Shown here in pieces: positions 63,403 to 64,000 of a DNA stretch of 64,000 nucleotides. This DNA comes from JAGRKR01 sp041397725 (GTDB lineage Bacteria; Pseudomonadota; Alphaproteobacteria; Rhizobiales; Hyphomicrobiaceae). The stretch lies in NCBI GenBank assembly GCA_041397725.1, contig JAWKVZ010000003.1, positions 372,001 to 436,000 of the forward strand. The letters are read 5' to 3'. A program made the position numbers and the translations under genes. The first letter of the stretch is position 1. Each line of letters begins with the position of its first letter. A model generated the notes under the pieces. The model saw only the letters and a program-made list of their open reading frames with translations, was not told the DNA's origin and ran no database searches.

Positions 63403-64000
63403 TCACTTCCAGAAGCGCGGCGTCTCGTCGAGATCGCGCCAGCGGGCCTTGGCGCGCTTCCAGGCCTTGCTGGCCCGCTTTTCATGCCACGCGCCGACCG
63501 CGTGTATCGCATCCTGCAAGCGAGGCTCGACGTCTTCGGATTGCGAAAGAATGCCAGCCAATTGCTCGCTCATCGCGACATCGTTGAGGTAGCCGAAGAT
63601 GTCCTGGAGCGTCTTCAGTCGCTTCACGAACTCGCTGGTGGCCTTGCGGGGATAGAGCGATGCGTAGAACTCGATCGAGTAGCGCAGATGCTTGAGCGCC
63701 TTGCGCATCTCGTGACGCTCGTCGATCGTCAGGTGATCGATGTCACGGCCCCACGCCTTGGCCTTGCGCCAGGACGCCTGGAGGGTGTGGCGCGCGTGCG
63801 CAAGGACGCGTCCTTCCTGCCGCTCGTCCTCGAGCGTCGATCTGATGTCGTCGATCGCACAGTCGAATAGCGCACAGTTGAGCTTGAGCCAGCTCCAGTC
63901 CGGGGACTCGAGTTCGCGACGTACGATGCGCCGCTGGTGCTCCCTGTAATCCGTGAGGCGCGCGCGGAGGATCGAGTCGCCCGCACCATTATCTTCCGCG
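63403..64000 (-). CDS. CHAD domain protein (partial)
   Basis: Runs off the right edge, about 198 residues visible on the minus strand. It contains ERHEMRKALKHLRYSIEFY and KTLQDIFGYLNDVAMSEQL, the alpha-helical CHAD domain (conserved His, Lys and Arg that bind polyphosphate). N-terminal part, usually a CYTH triphosphatase-like domain, would lie beyond the window. It is convergent with phnZ; the stop is at 63403. Confidence 0.85.
   Translation of the reverse strand, partial: AEDNGAGDSILRARLTDYREHQRRIVRRELESPDWSWLKLNCALFDCAIDDIRSTLEDERQEGRVLAHARHTLQASWRKAKAWGRDIDHLTIDERHEMRKALKHLRYSIEFYASLYPRKATSEFVKRLKTLQDIFGYLNDVAMSEQLAGILSQSEDVEPRLQDAIHAVGAWHEKRASKAWKRAKARWRDLDETPRFWK

Overview
This is a high-GC (roughly two thirds G+C) chromosomal window whose gene content points to an alphaproteobacterium, most likely of the order Hyphomicrobiales. 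The evidence is a C4-pathway 5-aminolevulinate synthase tail at the left edge, a potassium-independent proton-pumping pyrophosphatase, a CBP3-type ubiquinol-cytochrome c chaperone followed by DUF177, a DHBP synthase with a degenerate cyclohydrolase tail, and MntR-controlled Sit-type metal uptake. The species cannot be named from sequence reading alone.

Layout. 0-12 kb is a housekeeping block on the plus strand: hemA (end), glyA, nrdR, the riboflavin genes ribD, ribE, ribBX and ribH with a thioesterase inserted, nusB, a glutamate-1-semialdehyde-mutase-like aminotransferase, thiL and hppA. 12-24 kb is mixed: acetyltransferases, bamE, the bc1 chaperone with DUF177, a gamma-glutamyltransferase, acylphosphatase, a LysR regulator, a small lysine/alanine-rich H1-like protein, lipB, tRNA-Leu(GAG), two tandem polysaccharide deacetylases and mgtE. 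24-29 kb is a four-gene manganese ABC importer facing its regulator mntR across a short region with palindromes. 29-38 kb carries catabolic or accessory enzymes, a large membrane-anchored alpha/beta hydrolase, NUDIX, metallophosphoesterase, MFS and SDR genes. 38.8-43.9 kb is a textbook vitamin B12 regulon: a cobalamin riboswitch, then btuB-btuF-btuC-btuD overlapping by 4 bases each. 44-49.4 kb has a patatin, a nitroreductase and a giant three-domain MFS/PlsC/acyl-ligase.

49.4-64 kb is accessory in character. It holds a TPR protein, a Ser/Thr kinase with a transmembrane segment and two C-terminal PDZ domains, a putative NlpC/P60-like hydrolase, and a phosphonate module: phnC, phnD and phnE diverging from a LysR gene that overlaps a PhnZ-type HD oxygenase by ATGA. 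It also contains an IS3-like end fragment, two copies of a ~190-bp dispersed repeat, and a 3' half of a tRNA-Pro(CGG) gene that looks like an integration scar. From about 54.86 to 61.50 kb every gene, on both strands, is broken by frequent single-base frameshifts although the residues remain well conserved. This looks more like a low-quality consensus stretch than ordinary gene decay, so the genes there are given as broken but may be intact in the organism.

The most unusual signals are: a structured ~75-bp repeat family at 33.3 and 38.1 kb, in inverted orientation, with compensatory base changes in its stem; the ~190-bp repeat family at 52.0 and 57.9 kb with a conserved 6-bp hairpin; the tRNA-Pro half; the indel-rich block; and the LysR-PhnZ-PhnCDE module without a visible PhnY.
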